DNA of 9,160 bases from Bacteroides sp. (GTDB lineage: Bacteria; Bacteroidota; Bacteroidia; Bacteroidales; Muribaculaceae): the NCBI GenBank assembly GCA_014801655.1, contig JAAVDT010000027.1, positions 24,792 through 33,951 of the forward strand, written 5' to 3'. The notes beneath the pieces were generated by a model, which was not told where the DNA came from, did not search any database, and worked only from the letters and a program-made list of their open reading frames with translations. Positions 1-6,702 of the stretch are shown in pieces; within the stretch, counting starts at the first letter, position 1; the number at the start of each line of letters is the position of its first letter. Position numbers and translations under genes: made by a program.

Positions 1-887
1 CTCTTCAATATATCCGCGGCAATGGGCGACTTGTGGCAATAGATTTCAACATTATGTTTCGGAGACTCAATCTTTTCACCTCCGATTTCGATACCTGCAT
101 CCGTTAGCTTCGACTCTATGGCACAGCGAAGACTGCTTTCCGGAAGTGGATTGGCCAATGTTGCAGAGAGCGGTTTACGTCCACGATGTCCGACAGTGTA
201 ATTGATATCACCAGGATTGCGTGACACACCCGACTTACCCGATACGGCTTTGAATCCAACATCGGGAGTTTTGGGCGACACAGAATAATTGCCGTCTGAC
301 TTATAAGTCAGCACAAAACGATTGTCGGCAAAGTTTGCGGCATGATGATCCGCTCCATAAGGATAATTGACATCTTCTTTACTCCAGCCTGACGGAATAG
401 GCTCGCAGAGCCAGCGTGGACAATCAATGATGATTCCGCCTTTGATTTTCTTAATGCCCATGCGTTTGGCTGCACAAGTGATGCTGTCGGCAATACCTTT
501 ATATTCTGTGAAATAGGCCGATTCAATCGTGGGGTCGCCACAGGCTTTTACGATGATGTTGCCGTTGAGCACACCATCTTTGTCAATCTTGCCGGCAGCG
601 ATAACTTTTGAAAGATACCTGTCATCCATCCCTTTCTTATGCACAAGAGTGGCAGCCGTAACAACCTTTGTCACGCTTGCCGGAACCATCGGTTCTTCTC
701 CATTTACATCAAGGAGCACCTCGCCGGAGCGCAGATCCTCAATATATACGGCAATCTTATCTGCACCGATTCCGGGCAAAGCCGACTTGTAGGGATTTTG
801 CAAATCCTCCGCTGATACGCTAAAGCCACTCGCAAAGCTAAGCAACAGAATAAAAACAATCAGAGGAAATCGGAATTTGCAATGCAT
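1..887 (-). CDS. dacB: D-alanyl-D-alanine carboxypeptidase/endopeptidase, PBP4 (S13) family, C-terminus cut by window edge
   Basis: Periplasmic low-molecular-mass penicillin-binding protein that trims the terminal D-Ala from peptidoglycan stem peptides and/or cuts 4-3 cross-links. On the minus strand an open frame runs from ATG at 887 to base 1 without a stop (295 codons plus 2 bases), so the gene continues beyond the window. Residues 1-26 are a Sec signal peptide (hydrophobic core PLIVFILLLSF, likely cut after SVSA). The catalytic SxxK motif is S71-V-T-K74 in the context MVPASVTKVVTAAT. Family hallmarks follow: GDPTIES near 117-123, GWSKEDVNYPYGADHHAANF near 167-186, and a PLPESSLRCAI stretch near 248. 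The SxN and KTG motifs should lie in the missing part. S13 proteins usually have about 450-490 residues, so about 60% is visible. It is divergent from the TetR gene. No convincing promoter was seen on this strand. The start ATG lies in the palindrome ATGCAT. Confidence 0.93.
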   Translation of the reverse strand, partial: MHCKFRFPLIVFILLLSFASGFSVSAEDLQNPYKSALPGIGADKIAVYIEDLRSGEVLLDVNGEEPMVPASVTKVVTAATLVHKKGMDDRYLSKVIAAGKIDKDGVLNGNIIVKACGDPTIESAYFTEYKGIADSITCAAKRMGIKKIKGGIIIDCPRWLCEPIPSGWSKEDVNYPYGADHHAANFADNRFVLTYKSDGNYSVSPKTPDVGFKAVSGKSGVSRNPGDINYTVGHRGRKPLSATLANPLPESSLRCAIESKLTDAGIEIGGEKIESPKHNVEIYCHKSPIAADILK

Positions 888-1040
888 CTTTATGGGATTC
901 AATTAGGATATTCGACAGAAATTTTTCACGAAATTAGTCAATTTAAATCTTATTTTGGCGATTTTTTCGGGTCAATTTACGATATTAAATTTTTTTATAG
1001 TAATTTTGCAACTCAATGGAAAAAGAAATCACTTGCAAAA
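888..1040. promoter_or_regulatory. Divergent intergenic region between dacB and the TetR gene
   Basis: This 153-base A+T-rich stretch must hold the promoters of both divergent genes. The plus-strand frame stays open through it (ATG at 882), but translation there is unlike any TetR N-terminus and a promoter for the TetR gene lies inside it, so it is treated as non-coding. It contains a 9-base direct repeat, GTCAATTTA, at 937-945 and 971-979, the second copy touching the proposed -33 element. Confidence 0.7.
976..1008 (+). promoter_or_regulatory. Bacteroidetes-type promoter of the TetR-fabG unit
   Basis: TAATTTTG at 1001-1008 matches the Bacteroidetes -7 consensus TAnnTTTG exactly. TTTAC at 976-980, about 20 bases upstream, is a plausible but imperfect -33 (TTTG) element. 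Transcription would begin near 1014, leaving a leader of about 27 bases before the ATG at 1041. This placement supports the downstream start of the TetR gene. The assignment is motif-based only. Confidence 0.6.
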
Positions 1041-1655
1041 ATGGTAAGTAAGACACGCGATAGATTGATAGAAGTTGCGCGCCAGTTGTTTGTGAATAAG
1101 GGTGTTGAAAACACCACCATGAATGACATTGCAGCGGCCTCCGACAAAGGCCGCCGCACCATATACACCTATTTTAAAAATAAACGTGAAATCTACAATG
1201 CCGTCGTGGAGAGCGAAAGCAACGCCATCATCGGCCGACTTCGACAGATTGTCGACAGTGACCTCGACCCCATTGAGAAACTGAAAAAATATCTAAAAAA
1301 ACGATTTGAGGTGATTTCCGCCACAAATCCTCAAGCCAAAACTCCCTACGACCGCTATCGCGCACTCTTTAGTCGCGATGCCCGCAAAGTCGAAAAAATC
1401 TACGACATGGCCCGCCAGAAGGAACAAGACTTGTTTGCCGAGCTCCTTAACAAGGGCGTTGAGTCGGGATTTTTTGATGAAAGCCAGGCAAAGCGCCTCC
1501 CTGCCGTGATGACACTCATACTTCTCACAACCGACCACGTCAAGATGAACACCTTCTCCATGGACGACTATGATCTTGAAGTGTTGACTGATAAAGTGGT
1601 GGATTTTGTCACAACAGGAATTGTCAGAACTAAACAACCATCAATTATAATTTAA
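1041..1655 (+). CDS. TetR/AcrR-family transcriptional regulator
   Basis: Predicted one-component repressor of 204 residues. The frame is open from 882, but the start is placed at the ATG at 1041 (MVSKTRDRLIEVARQLF): TetR proteins begin just before the first helix of the DNA-binding domain, the extra 53 codons look non-coding, and a promoter sits inside them. The N-terminal helix-turn-helix spans about residues 8-53, with the typical TTMNDIAAASDKGRRTIY and YTYFKNKREIY signatures (recognition helix about 36-45). The remaining ~150 residues are the helical ligand/dimer domain, which is too variable to name a ligand. fabG starts 7 bases downstream, so the two are almost certainly co-transcribed. 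A role in lipid or envelope homeostasis is a reasonable inference from that neighbour, but autoregulation or control of distant genes is equally possible. Confidence 0.9.
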   Translation: MVSKTRDRLIEVARQLFVNKGVENTTMNDIAAASDKGRRTIYTYFKNKREIYNAVVESESNAIIGRLRQIVDSDLDPIEKLKKYLKKRFEVISATNPQAKTPYDRYRALFSRDARKVEKIYDMARQKEQDLFAELLNKGVESGFFDESQAKRLPAVMTLILLTTDHVKMNTFSMDDYDLEVLTDKVVDFVTTGIVRTKQPSIII

Positions 1656-1662
1656 CGAAAAA

Positions 1663-2409
1663 ATGAAACTTCTCGAAGGAAAAACAGCTTTGATCACAGG
1701 CGCAGCCCGTGGTATCGGCAAAGCTATTGCACTGAAATTTGCTCAGGAAGGCGCCAACATCGCATTCACTGACCTCGTTATCGACGAAAACGGCAAACAG
1801 ACCGAAGAAGAAATCGCCGCTCTCGGCGTTAAGGTTAAAGGCTATGCTTCAAATGCAGCTGACTTTGCTCAGACCAAAGAAGTGGTTGACCAGGTTAAAG
1901 CCGACTTCGGCACAATCGACATCCTTGTCAACAACGCCGGTATCACCAAAGACGGCCTTATGATGCGTATGTCTGAAGCTCAGTGGGATGCAGTTATCAA
2001 CGTTAACCTCAAGAGCGCCTTCAACTTCATCAACGCCACTCTGCCCATCATGCTTCGTCAGCGTTCGGGCAGCATCATCAACATGGCTTCCGTGGTTGGT
2101 GTTCACGGCAATGCCGGCCAGTCAAACTATGCAGCGTCAAAGGCCGGTCTGATTGCACTCGCCAAGAGTATCGCACAGGAAGTCGGCTCACGCGGCATCC
2201 GCGCCAACGCCATCGCTCCCGGCTTCATCGAAACAGCCATGACTGCCGCCCTCCCCGACGACGTTCGTGCAGAATGGACCAAGAAAATTCCTCTGCGTCG
2301 CGGTGGCCAGGTTGAAGATATCGCTAACGTTGCAACATTCCTTGCATCCGACATGTCAAGCTACGTTTCAGGCCAGGTTATCCAGGTCGACGGCGGCATG
2401 AACATGTAA
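1663..2409 (+). CDS. fabG: 3-oxoacyl-[acyl-carrier-protein] reductase FabG
   Basis: Cytoplasmic NADPH-dependent short-chain dehydrogenase that reduces 3-oxoacyl-ACP to 3-hydroxyacyl-ACP in type II fatty-acid synthesis. The 248-residue length is normal. Visible motifs: cofactor-binding TGAARGIG (residues 12-19), NNAG (90-93), and the catalytic set S143, Y156 and K160 in YAASK, with N115 the likely fourth member. The segments NNAGITKDGLMMRMSEAQWD and PGFIETAMT, and the C-terminal VSGQVIQVDGGMNM, are characteristic of true FabG rather than general SDRs. It follows the TetR gene by 7 bases and is closed by a hairpin terminator. No acpP, fabF or fabD is adjacent, so this could be the main FabG or a paralogue; motif agreement favours a genuine FabG. 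Confidence 0.93.
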   Translation: MKLLEGKTALITGAARGIGKAIALKFAQEGANIAFTDLVIDENGKQTEEEIAALGVKVKGYASNAADFAQTKEVVDQVKADFGTIDILVNNAGITKDGLMMRMSEAQWDAVINVNLKSAFNFINATLPIMLRQRSGSIINMASVVGVHGNAGQSNYAASKAGLIALAKSIAQEVGSRGIRANAIAPGFIETAMTAALPDDVRAEWTKKIPLRRGGQVEDIANVATFLASDMSSYVSGQVIQVDGGMNM

Positions 2410-2443
2410 TGCGCACACGCACATACGCAAACGCGACATAACG

Positions 2444-2481
2444 TCAGGCGGCAGGCAATATCGACACCTGTCGCCTGATTT
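2444..2481 (+). terminator. Rho-independent terminator after fabG
   Basis: A 12-bp stem pairs 2444-2455 (TCAGGCGGCAGG) with 2467-2478 (CCTGTCGCCTGA), with one G-U wobble and an 11-base loop, followed only by TTT at 2479-2481. The stem is strong and well placed 35 bases after the fabG stop, but the U-tract is short. Termination is therefore probable rather than certain. Confidence 0.7.
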
Positions 2482-2556
2482 GCATCTGTCGGGAGAGGAA
2501 AAGATAGTTTTCTTTATTAAAATGTGTGAAATAGTTGGGTGACGCGGCTCGTGGTG

Positions 2557-2587
2557 TTGGCAGTGTTAAAAAATTGATGTAATTTTG
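2557..2587 (+). promoter_or_regulatory. Bacteroidetes-type promoter before the DUF4290 gene
   Basis: TAATTTTG at 2580-2587 is an exact -7 match (TAnnTTTG), and TTGG at 2557-2560 is a -33 candidate 19 bases upstream of it. The predicted transcript starts near 2594, about 22 bases before the ATG at 2616. It lies just after the fabG terminator, as expected for the start of a new transcription unit. The -7 octamer is the same as that before the TetR gene. Confidence 0.65.
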
Positions 2588-2615
2588 AACGAAATTAGAT
2601 AAAGAATATACACTT

Positions 2616-3203
2616 ATGCTGCGTTATAACACTCAGATGAAGCCCCTTCGACTGCCGGAATATGGGCGCAACATACAGAAAATGGTTGACTTCTGCCTCA
2701 CAATCGAGGATCGACAGGAGCGAACCGACTGCGCTTTCGCCATTGTGAAATCCATGGCCAACCTCTTTCCGGAGCTGAAATCAAACGGCGAGTACAGCCA
2801 CAAACTTTGGGATCATCTGGCAATCATGTCAGACTTCCGGCTTGACATCGACTATCCCGTGGAGGTGGTTCTGCAGGAAAACCTCTCCTCCCGTCCCGCC
2901 CCCATTCCCTACAAAGACAATGAACTTCGCCGCCGCCATTATGGCCGCACAATTCTTTCAATGATTGATGTGGCTGCTGGCATGGAGGAGGGTCCCGAGC
3001 GCGATGCTTTGATTGCTCTGGTAGCAAATCAGATGAAGAAACTTCTGATTGAAACAAACAGAGATGGCGTTGACGACAGACGTGTGTTCAACGATCTTCG
3101 CGAGCTCTCACAAGGTAGGATTTTTGTGGATCCGGCGACCCTGCGACTCAATGACTATATTATTCCCGTTCAGACTTCGGGAAAAAAGAAAAAGAAAAAA
3201 TAA
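2616..3203 (+). CDS. DUF4290 family protein of unknown function
   Basis: A 195-residue cytoplasmic protein of the Bacteroidetes-restricted DUF4290 family, recognised by its highly conserved N-terminal half: YNTQMKPLRLPEYGRNIQ (residues 4-21), MVDFCLTIEDRQERT (23-37) and HKLWDHLAIMSDFRLDIDYP (62-81). No function is established for the family. There is no signal peptide or transmembrane segment. The start is secure because family members begin with M-x-YNTQ. The protein ends in six consecutive lysines (190-195), encoded by an A-rich run near 3181-3200. Such basic tails suggest RNA or ribosome contact, and rimM 47 bases downstream fits that idea, but this is inference only. It is first in a run of same-strand genes and has its own promoter. 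Confidence 0.88.
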   Translation: MLRYNTQMKPLRLPEYGRNIQKMVDFCLTIEDRQERTDCAFAIVKSMANLFPELKSNGEYSHKLWDHLAIMSDFRLDIDYPVEVVLQENLSSRPAPIPYKDNELRRRHYGRTILSMIDVAAGMEEGPERDALIALVANQMKKLLIETNRDGVDDRRVFNDLRELSQGRIFVDPATLRLNDYIIPVQTSGKKKKKK

Positions 3204-3250
3204 TACAAACCTACTCCCCTAACCCACTCACACTATAAGCCCCTGCTCTG

Positions 3251-3790
3251 ATGATAACATACGACCAGCTTACACGCATAGGCTCCCTGCTGAAACCTCA
3301 TGGCATCAAGGGAGAAATTGTGGCCGAACTCGATTTCGATATCGACTTGACTCAATTGAGTTGCATCGTGCTTGATATGGACGGAATCTTCGTGCCGTTC
3401 TTCCTCGAGTCTGTCCGTCCGAGGTCGTCACACTCCTCCCTCGTGCTGATTAACGACATCATGGACGAAAACAAAGCAAAGGAATTGTGTGGGAAGGAGT
3501 TTTACGCACTCTCCGGGGATTTGGATGCGGAGTTCATGGAAAGCCTTGACGACGGATTCTTCCTGTCTGACCTGATTGGCTTCACTCTCATCGAGAAATC
3601 GCTCGGCGAAATCGGCGAAATCATAGATTTTGATGATTCCACCGAAAACTGCCTGCTGATCATCAAGCCCAAGCGGGAAGGAGCATCTAACATTTTCATT
3701 CCTCTGGCTCCGGAGCTGATTACGGAAGTGTCGGAAAAGGATCGAGTTGTAGAAATGGATTTGCCTGAAGGGCTCATTGACTTAAACTGA
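3251..3790 (+). CDS. rimM: Ribosome maturation factor RimM
   Basis: Cytoplasmic factor that binds ribosomal protein S19 and helps mature the 30S head around the 3' domain of 16S rRNA. At 179 residues it has the usual size. The N-terminal RimM barrel starts with RIGSLLKPHGIKGEI (residues 9-23), the family signature. The C-terminal PRC-barrel domain covers about 98-179, with DDGFFLSDLIGF, the GEIGEIIDFDDSTENCLLII segment, FIPLAPELI and the ending DLPEGLIDLN. No ribosome-binding site is present, as is normal for the phylum. The next gene begins 9 bases after the stop, so the two are probably co-transcribed. In many bacteria rimM sits with rpsP-trmD-rplS; that arrangement is absent here. Confidence 0.92.
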   Translation: MITYDQLTRIGSLLKPHGIKGEIVAELDFDIDLTQLSCIVLDMDGIFVPFFLESVRPRSSHSSLVLINDIMDENKAKELCGKEFYALSGDLDAEFMESLDDGFFLSDLIGFTLIEKSLGEIGEIIDFDDSTENCLLIIKPKREGASNIFIPLAPELITEVSEKDRVVEMDLPEGLIDLN

Positions 3791-3799
3791 TTTGCTGAA

Positions 3800-4120
3800 A
3801 TGGAAGAATTTGATGAAAACAAGGCTATAGCCCACATGAGAAAGGCCATCGCCGAGAGTGAATCGCAAAAATACTCCGACGATGAATTGCTCAATCTCAT
3901 TGACATAATCTGGGACTTCTATGAGCAGAACGGTCTGCTCGATGTCGACCTCAATGACGACGAGGAGGATGATGACCCCGAGGCGATGATTTCCGACCTT
4001 GTGGATTATGCCAAGCGCATGATAAAAAAAGACCGTCGCGCCACTCTTGATTTGGAGTTGATTGAACCGCTCGTCAAAGCTGAAATCGAGTATGAAGATT
4101 CCCTGCTGGGAGATATCTAA
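3800..4120 (+). CDS. Small acidic protein of unknown function
   Basis: I do not recognise this 106-residue protein. It is probably real: codon use resembles its neighbours, it starts 9 bases after rimM and it lies 27 bases before the next gene. It appears soluble and mostly helical, with no signal peptide, membrane segment or cysteine. Residues 1-45 form a helical region (ENKAIAHMRKAIAESESQKY, then SDDELLNLIDIIWDFYEQNG). A very acidic strip follows at 49-61 (DVDLNDDEEDDDPE), then a second helical segment (63-82) with a basic patch KRMIKKDRR, and an acidic tail. Its position after rimM hints at a link to ribosome assembly or translation, but an unrelated operon passenger is equally possible. 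Confidence 0.75.
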   Translation: MEEFDENKAIAHMRKAIAESESQKYSDDELLNLIDIIWDFYEQNGLLDVDLNDDEEDDDPEAMISDLVDYAKRMIKKDRRATLDLELIEPLVKAEIEYEDSLLGDI

Positions 4121-4147
4121 AAAAAAGTTGATACAGCATTCTGCTTT

Positions 4148-4804
4148 ATGAAATTCAGCCACATTATTATATTACTATTGACTATCGCTCTCCGGCCGGC
4201 ATCAATGTCGGCTCAGGCTGCGGCTGATTCAGACCCATATCCCGACTATCAGGAAGATGTGTTCATGGATATGGATTTTGAAGAGAATCTTCTGACACCT
4301 GCCGTAGGAAAAGATGCACAGAAGGCTGTCAGAGCCTACATGGAACGTGTGGCGAAGGGTCTCCGACATCGCTACACGGTTGACTTGCTTCGCAATGGCG
4401 AGGTGTTTTGTGTCACCATTCCGACAGATGATCTTTTTCTGCCAAACGACACGCTTTTTTCACAATACGCGGCTCCTCACATCAACCCGCTCGTGGAGCT
4501 GATGAAAGATCCGTATATGTATAAGGTGGTGGCAGCGATACACACCGATGATACCGGCTCCGAAGCCTATCGAAGAAATCTTTCAGAAGCGCGCATTCAT
4601 TCGCTCTACGATTGGTTTATGGATGGCATTGACAATGGAAGTATTCCGGAAGACATTGTGTTTGTGGCCTTTGCGCGAGGTTCTGACGATCCGCTCAAAC
4701 CGAACGACACGCGTTCACACCGAAAAAACAATCGACGCCTCGAACTCTATTTCATTCCCGGCCCGAGAATGATTGAAAAAGCAAACGAAAAGAAATTGAA
4801 ATAA
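4148..4804 (+). CDS. Exported OmpA-domain (peptidoglycan-associating) protein
   Basis: Predicted periplasmic or outer-membrane-associated protein of 218 residues. Residues 1-23 are a Sec signal peptide (hydrophobic IIILLLTIAL, likely cut near MSAQA); no lipobox cysteine is visible, so it is not an obvious lipoprotein. The C-terminal half (about 85-203) is an OmpA-like domain, known to bind diaminopimelate in peptidoglycan. Its motifs are HTDDTGSEAYRRNLSEARIH (132-151), a late N-D-T at 186-188 and NNRRLELYFIPG (194-205). D134 and R149 are 15 residues apart, as are the ligand-binding Asp and Arg in characterised OmpA domains. The N-terminal 60 residues after the signal are acidic and lack a beta-barrel. 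Family and export are fairly sure; the exact role is not. Confidence 0.82.
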   Translation: MKFSHIIILLLTIALRPASMSAQAAADSDPYPDYQEDVFMDMDFEENLLTPAVGKDAQKAVRAYMERVAKGLRHRYTVDLLRNGEVFCVTIPTDDLFLPNDTLFSQYAAPHINPLVELMKDPYMYKVVAAIHTDDTGSEAYRRNLSEARIHSLYDWFMDGIDNGSIPEDIVFVAFARGSDDPLKPNDTRSHRKNNRRLELYFIPGPRMIEKANEKKLK

Positions 4805-4845
4805 CCGAATAAAAAAATTAAAAGCTATCATATACATTACTTACT

Positions 4846-6327
4846 ATGGCAAAAGAACTTAAAGGACTGACAAAACGGTCGGACAACTACTCACAGTGGT
4901 ATAATGAACTCGTTGTTAAGGCTGATCTTGCCGAGCAGTCGCCCGTGAGAGGCTGTATGGTCATCAAACCCTATGGCTATGCTATCTGGGAAAAGATGCA
5001 GCAGCAACTCGACAAAATGTTTAAGGAAACCGGCGTTCAGAATGCTTATTTCCCTCTGCTCATTCCCAAATCATATCTTTGCCGCGAAGCTGAACACGTG
5101 GAGGGCTTTGCCAAGGAATGTGCCGTTGTCACTCACTATCGTCTGAAAAATGATCCCAATGGCTCCGGTGTCATCGTTGACCCCGACGCCAAGTTGGAAG
5201 AAGAATATATTATCCGCCCCACCTCTGAAACCATCATCTGGGGCACATATCGCAACTGGATTCACTCCTATCGCGACCTCCCCTTGCTCATCAACCAGTG
5301 GGCCAACGTGATGCGCTGGGAAATGCGCACTCGTCTTTTCCTCCGCACAGCAGAGTTCCTCTGGCAGGAAGGCCATTGCGCACATGCCACAGCAGAAGAA
5401 TCGGAAGCTCGCACAGTGCAGATGATCAATCTCTATGCCGACTTCGTTGAAAAATACATGGCAATTCCCGTTATCAAAGGTGTTAAGTCGCCCAACGAAC
5501 GTTTTGCCGGTGCTGTCAACACCTACACCATCGAGGCTATGATGCAGGATGGTAAAGCTCTGCAGAGCGGCACCTCCCACAACCTTGGCCAGAACTTCGC
5601 TAAGGCATTTGACGTGACATTCGTCAACAAAGACAACAAGCCTGAATATGTGTGGGCCAACTCATGGGGCGTTTCCACCCGTCTGATGGGTGCGCTCATC
5701 ATGACCCATAGCGACGATAACGGTCTTGTGCTTCCTCCTCACCTTGCTCCCATTCAGGTTGTCATCGTTCCCATTTACAAAAACGACGAACAGCTCAAGC
5801 AGATTTCCGAGCATGTTCAGCCTATCGTTGATGAGCTCAAGAAACTTGGCATCAGCGTGAAATATGACGATGCCGACAACCGTCGCCCCGGTTTCAAATT
5901 TGCCGACTACGAACTGAAAGGTGTTCCCGTGCGTCTGGCCATCGGTGCTCGTGACATCGAAAACGGCACTGTTGAAGTGATGCGTCGCGACACTCTTGAA
6001 AAGAAAGAAGAGAAACTTGAAGGCATCGCACAACATGTTGCCGAGCTTCTTGAAGATATTCAGAACAACATCTTTGAAAAAGCTCTCAAACAGCGCGAAT
6101 CCATGACCCGCACCGTAGAGACCTACGACGAATTTAAGGAAGAAATCGAAAAGGGCGGTTTCATTCTTGCCCACTGGGATGGCACAACCGAAACCGAAGA
6201 ATTGGTTAAGGCTGAAACAAAAGCAACCATTCGTTGCATTCCCCTGGATGGCGACACCACTCCCGGCGTCTGCATGGTGACCGGCAAACCCTCAAAGCAG
6301 AGAGTAATCTTTGCCCGCAGCTATTAA
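4846..6327 (+). CDS. proS: Prolyl-tRNA synthetase, eukaryote/archaeal-type
   Basis: Cytoplasmic class II aminoacyl-tRNA synthetase that charges tRNA-Pro. The 493-residue length and lack of an inserted editing domain identify the archaeal/eukaryote-like type, not the ~570-residue E. coli type. In order: the N-terminal catalytic region with [15 protein letters not shown] (37-51), proline-binding RPTSETIIW (124-132), motif 2 [19 protein letters not shown] (157-175), [11 protein letters not shown] (241-251) and motif 3 [12 protein letters not shown] (275-286). The anticodon-binding domain covers about 303-405 ([34 protein letters not shown]). The C-terminal domain is about 410-493 and ends ARSY, with the family's terminal tyrosine. 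The C-terminal zinc site looks degenerate (see findings). It starts 41 bases after the OmpA-like gene with no clear promoter of its own. Confidence 0.97.
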   Translation: MAKELKGLTKRSDNYSQWYNELVVKADLAEQSPVRGCMVIKPYGYAIWEKMQQQLDKMFKETGVQNAYFPLLIPKSYLCREAEHVEGFAKECAVVTHYRLKNDPNGSGVIVDPDAKLEEEYIIRPTSETIIWGTYRNWIHSYRDLPLLINQWANVMRWEMRTRLFLRTAEFLWQEGHCAHATAEESEARTVQMINLYADFVEKYMAIPVIKGVKSPNERFAGAVNTYTIEAMMQDGKALQSGTSHNLGQNFAKAFDVTFVNKDNKPEYVWANSWGVSTRLMGALIMTHSDDNGLVLPPHLAPIQVVIVPIYKNDEQLKQISEHVQPIVDELKKLGISVKYDDADNRRPGFKFADYELKGVPVRLAIGARDIENGTVEVMRRDTLEKKEEKLEGIAQHVAELLEDIQNNIFEKALKQRESMTRTVETYDEFKEEIEKGGFILAHWDGTTETEELVKAETKATIRCIPLDGDTTPGVCMVTGKPSKQRVIFARSY

Positions 6328-6346
6328 TATAATAGAACAATCCACA

Positions 6347-6406
6347 CCCCATTTCTATCGTCTGCGCGACAATCTGATATGAGTCGCGCAGACGCATAAG
6401 ATGGGG
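6347..6406 (+). terminator. Strong hairpin after proS, likely terminator or mRNA-end structure
   Basis: A perfect 12-bp stem joins 6359-6370 (CGTCTGCGCGAC) and 6383-6394 (GTCGCGCAGACG) around a 12-base loop. An outer CCCCAT/ATGGGG pairing (6347-6352 with 6401-6406) extends the dyad across an internal loop. It sits 31 bases past the proS stop. No U-tract follows, so it is not a classical intrinsic terminator. It may instead stabilise the proS mRNA end, or act in the leader of the HU gene that starts 32 bases after the outer stem (32 bases from the inner stem's end to 6426). Structure is certain; function is inferred. Confidence 0.6.
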
Positions 6407-6426
6407 TTCGGCTTTAACTATAGACA

Positions 6427-6702
6427 ATGACACCGCAACAATTGAAGCAACAGTTGCAACAAACTCTGCAACTGCCCGAAGATAAGATAGATTCGCTAAT
6501 GGAATCTATGACTGAGACTATAAAGGATTACGTCAAAGACCTTGATGAAGTTGCCATACCCGGATTCGGCACTTTTGCTCCTGTCAAATATGATGAACAG
6601 GTCAGTGTCGACAGTGAGTCGGGAGAAATGAAACTATTGCCTCCGTCGGTTGTGGTTGAATTTAAACCCAGTGTTGTTGTACGCAAAAAATTCATCGGAT
6701 GA
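6427..6702 (+). CDS. HU/IHF-family DNA-binding-like protein, single domain
   Basis: A 91-residue protein of the HU/IHF fold, the size of a classical HU subunit. HU proteins are dimers that bend and compact DNA. Residues 1-40 form the N-terminal helices, followed by the family core turn VAIPGFGTF (42-50), an arm region (about 54-75) and the closing VVEFKPSVVVRKKF (76-89). Unusual points: I count 15 acidic and 10 basic residues, whereas HU is normally basic, and the arm tip lacks the usual R-N-P intercalating proline motif (SVDSESGEMKLLPP instead). Its stop overlaps the start of the next HU-like gene (ATGA), so the two are translationally coupled and may form a heterodimer. No consensus promoter is seen directly upstream. 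Fold assignment is firm; DNA binding is not assured. Confidence 0.85.
   Translation: MTPQQLKQQLQQTLQLPEDKIDSLMESMTETIKDYVKDLDEVAIPGFGTFAPVKYDEQVSVDSESGEMKLLPPSVVVEFKPSVVVRKKFIG

Noticed and set aside
308..541. Minus-strand open frame of 77 codons at the left edge
   Set aside because: It overlaps dacB in a different frame of the same strand and has no recognisable domain.
529..792. Plus-strand open frame of 87 codons
   Set aside because: It lies wholly antisense to dacB, whose motifs (SVTK, GDPT) are clear on the minus strand.
929..936. Possible minus-strand -7 element (TAATTTCG) for dacB
   Set aside because: It has one mismatch in the conserved TTTG and no -33 partner at the right distance, so it is not supported as a feature.
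882..1040. N-terminal extension of the TetR gene by 53 codons from the ATG at 882
   Set aside because: The extension has no TetR similarity, overlaps the dacB start and contains the likely promoter; MVSKTRDRLIE at 1041 is the normal family start.
2409..2440. Short ACGCA-like repeats after fabG
   Set aside because: They are few, imperfect and unspaced; this looks like local composition rather than a repeat array.
5071..6174. Two long minus-strand open frames (169 and 170 codons) inside proS
   Set aside because: They are antisense shadows of a strongly conserved proS; their translations show no family features.
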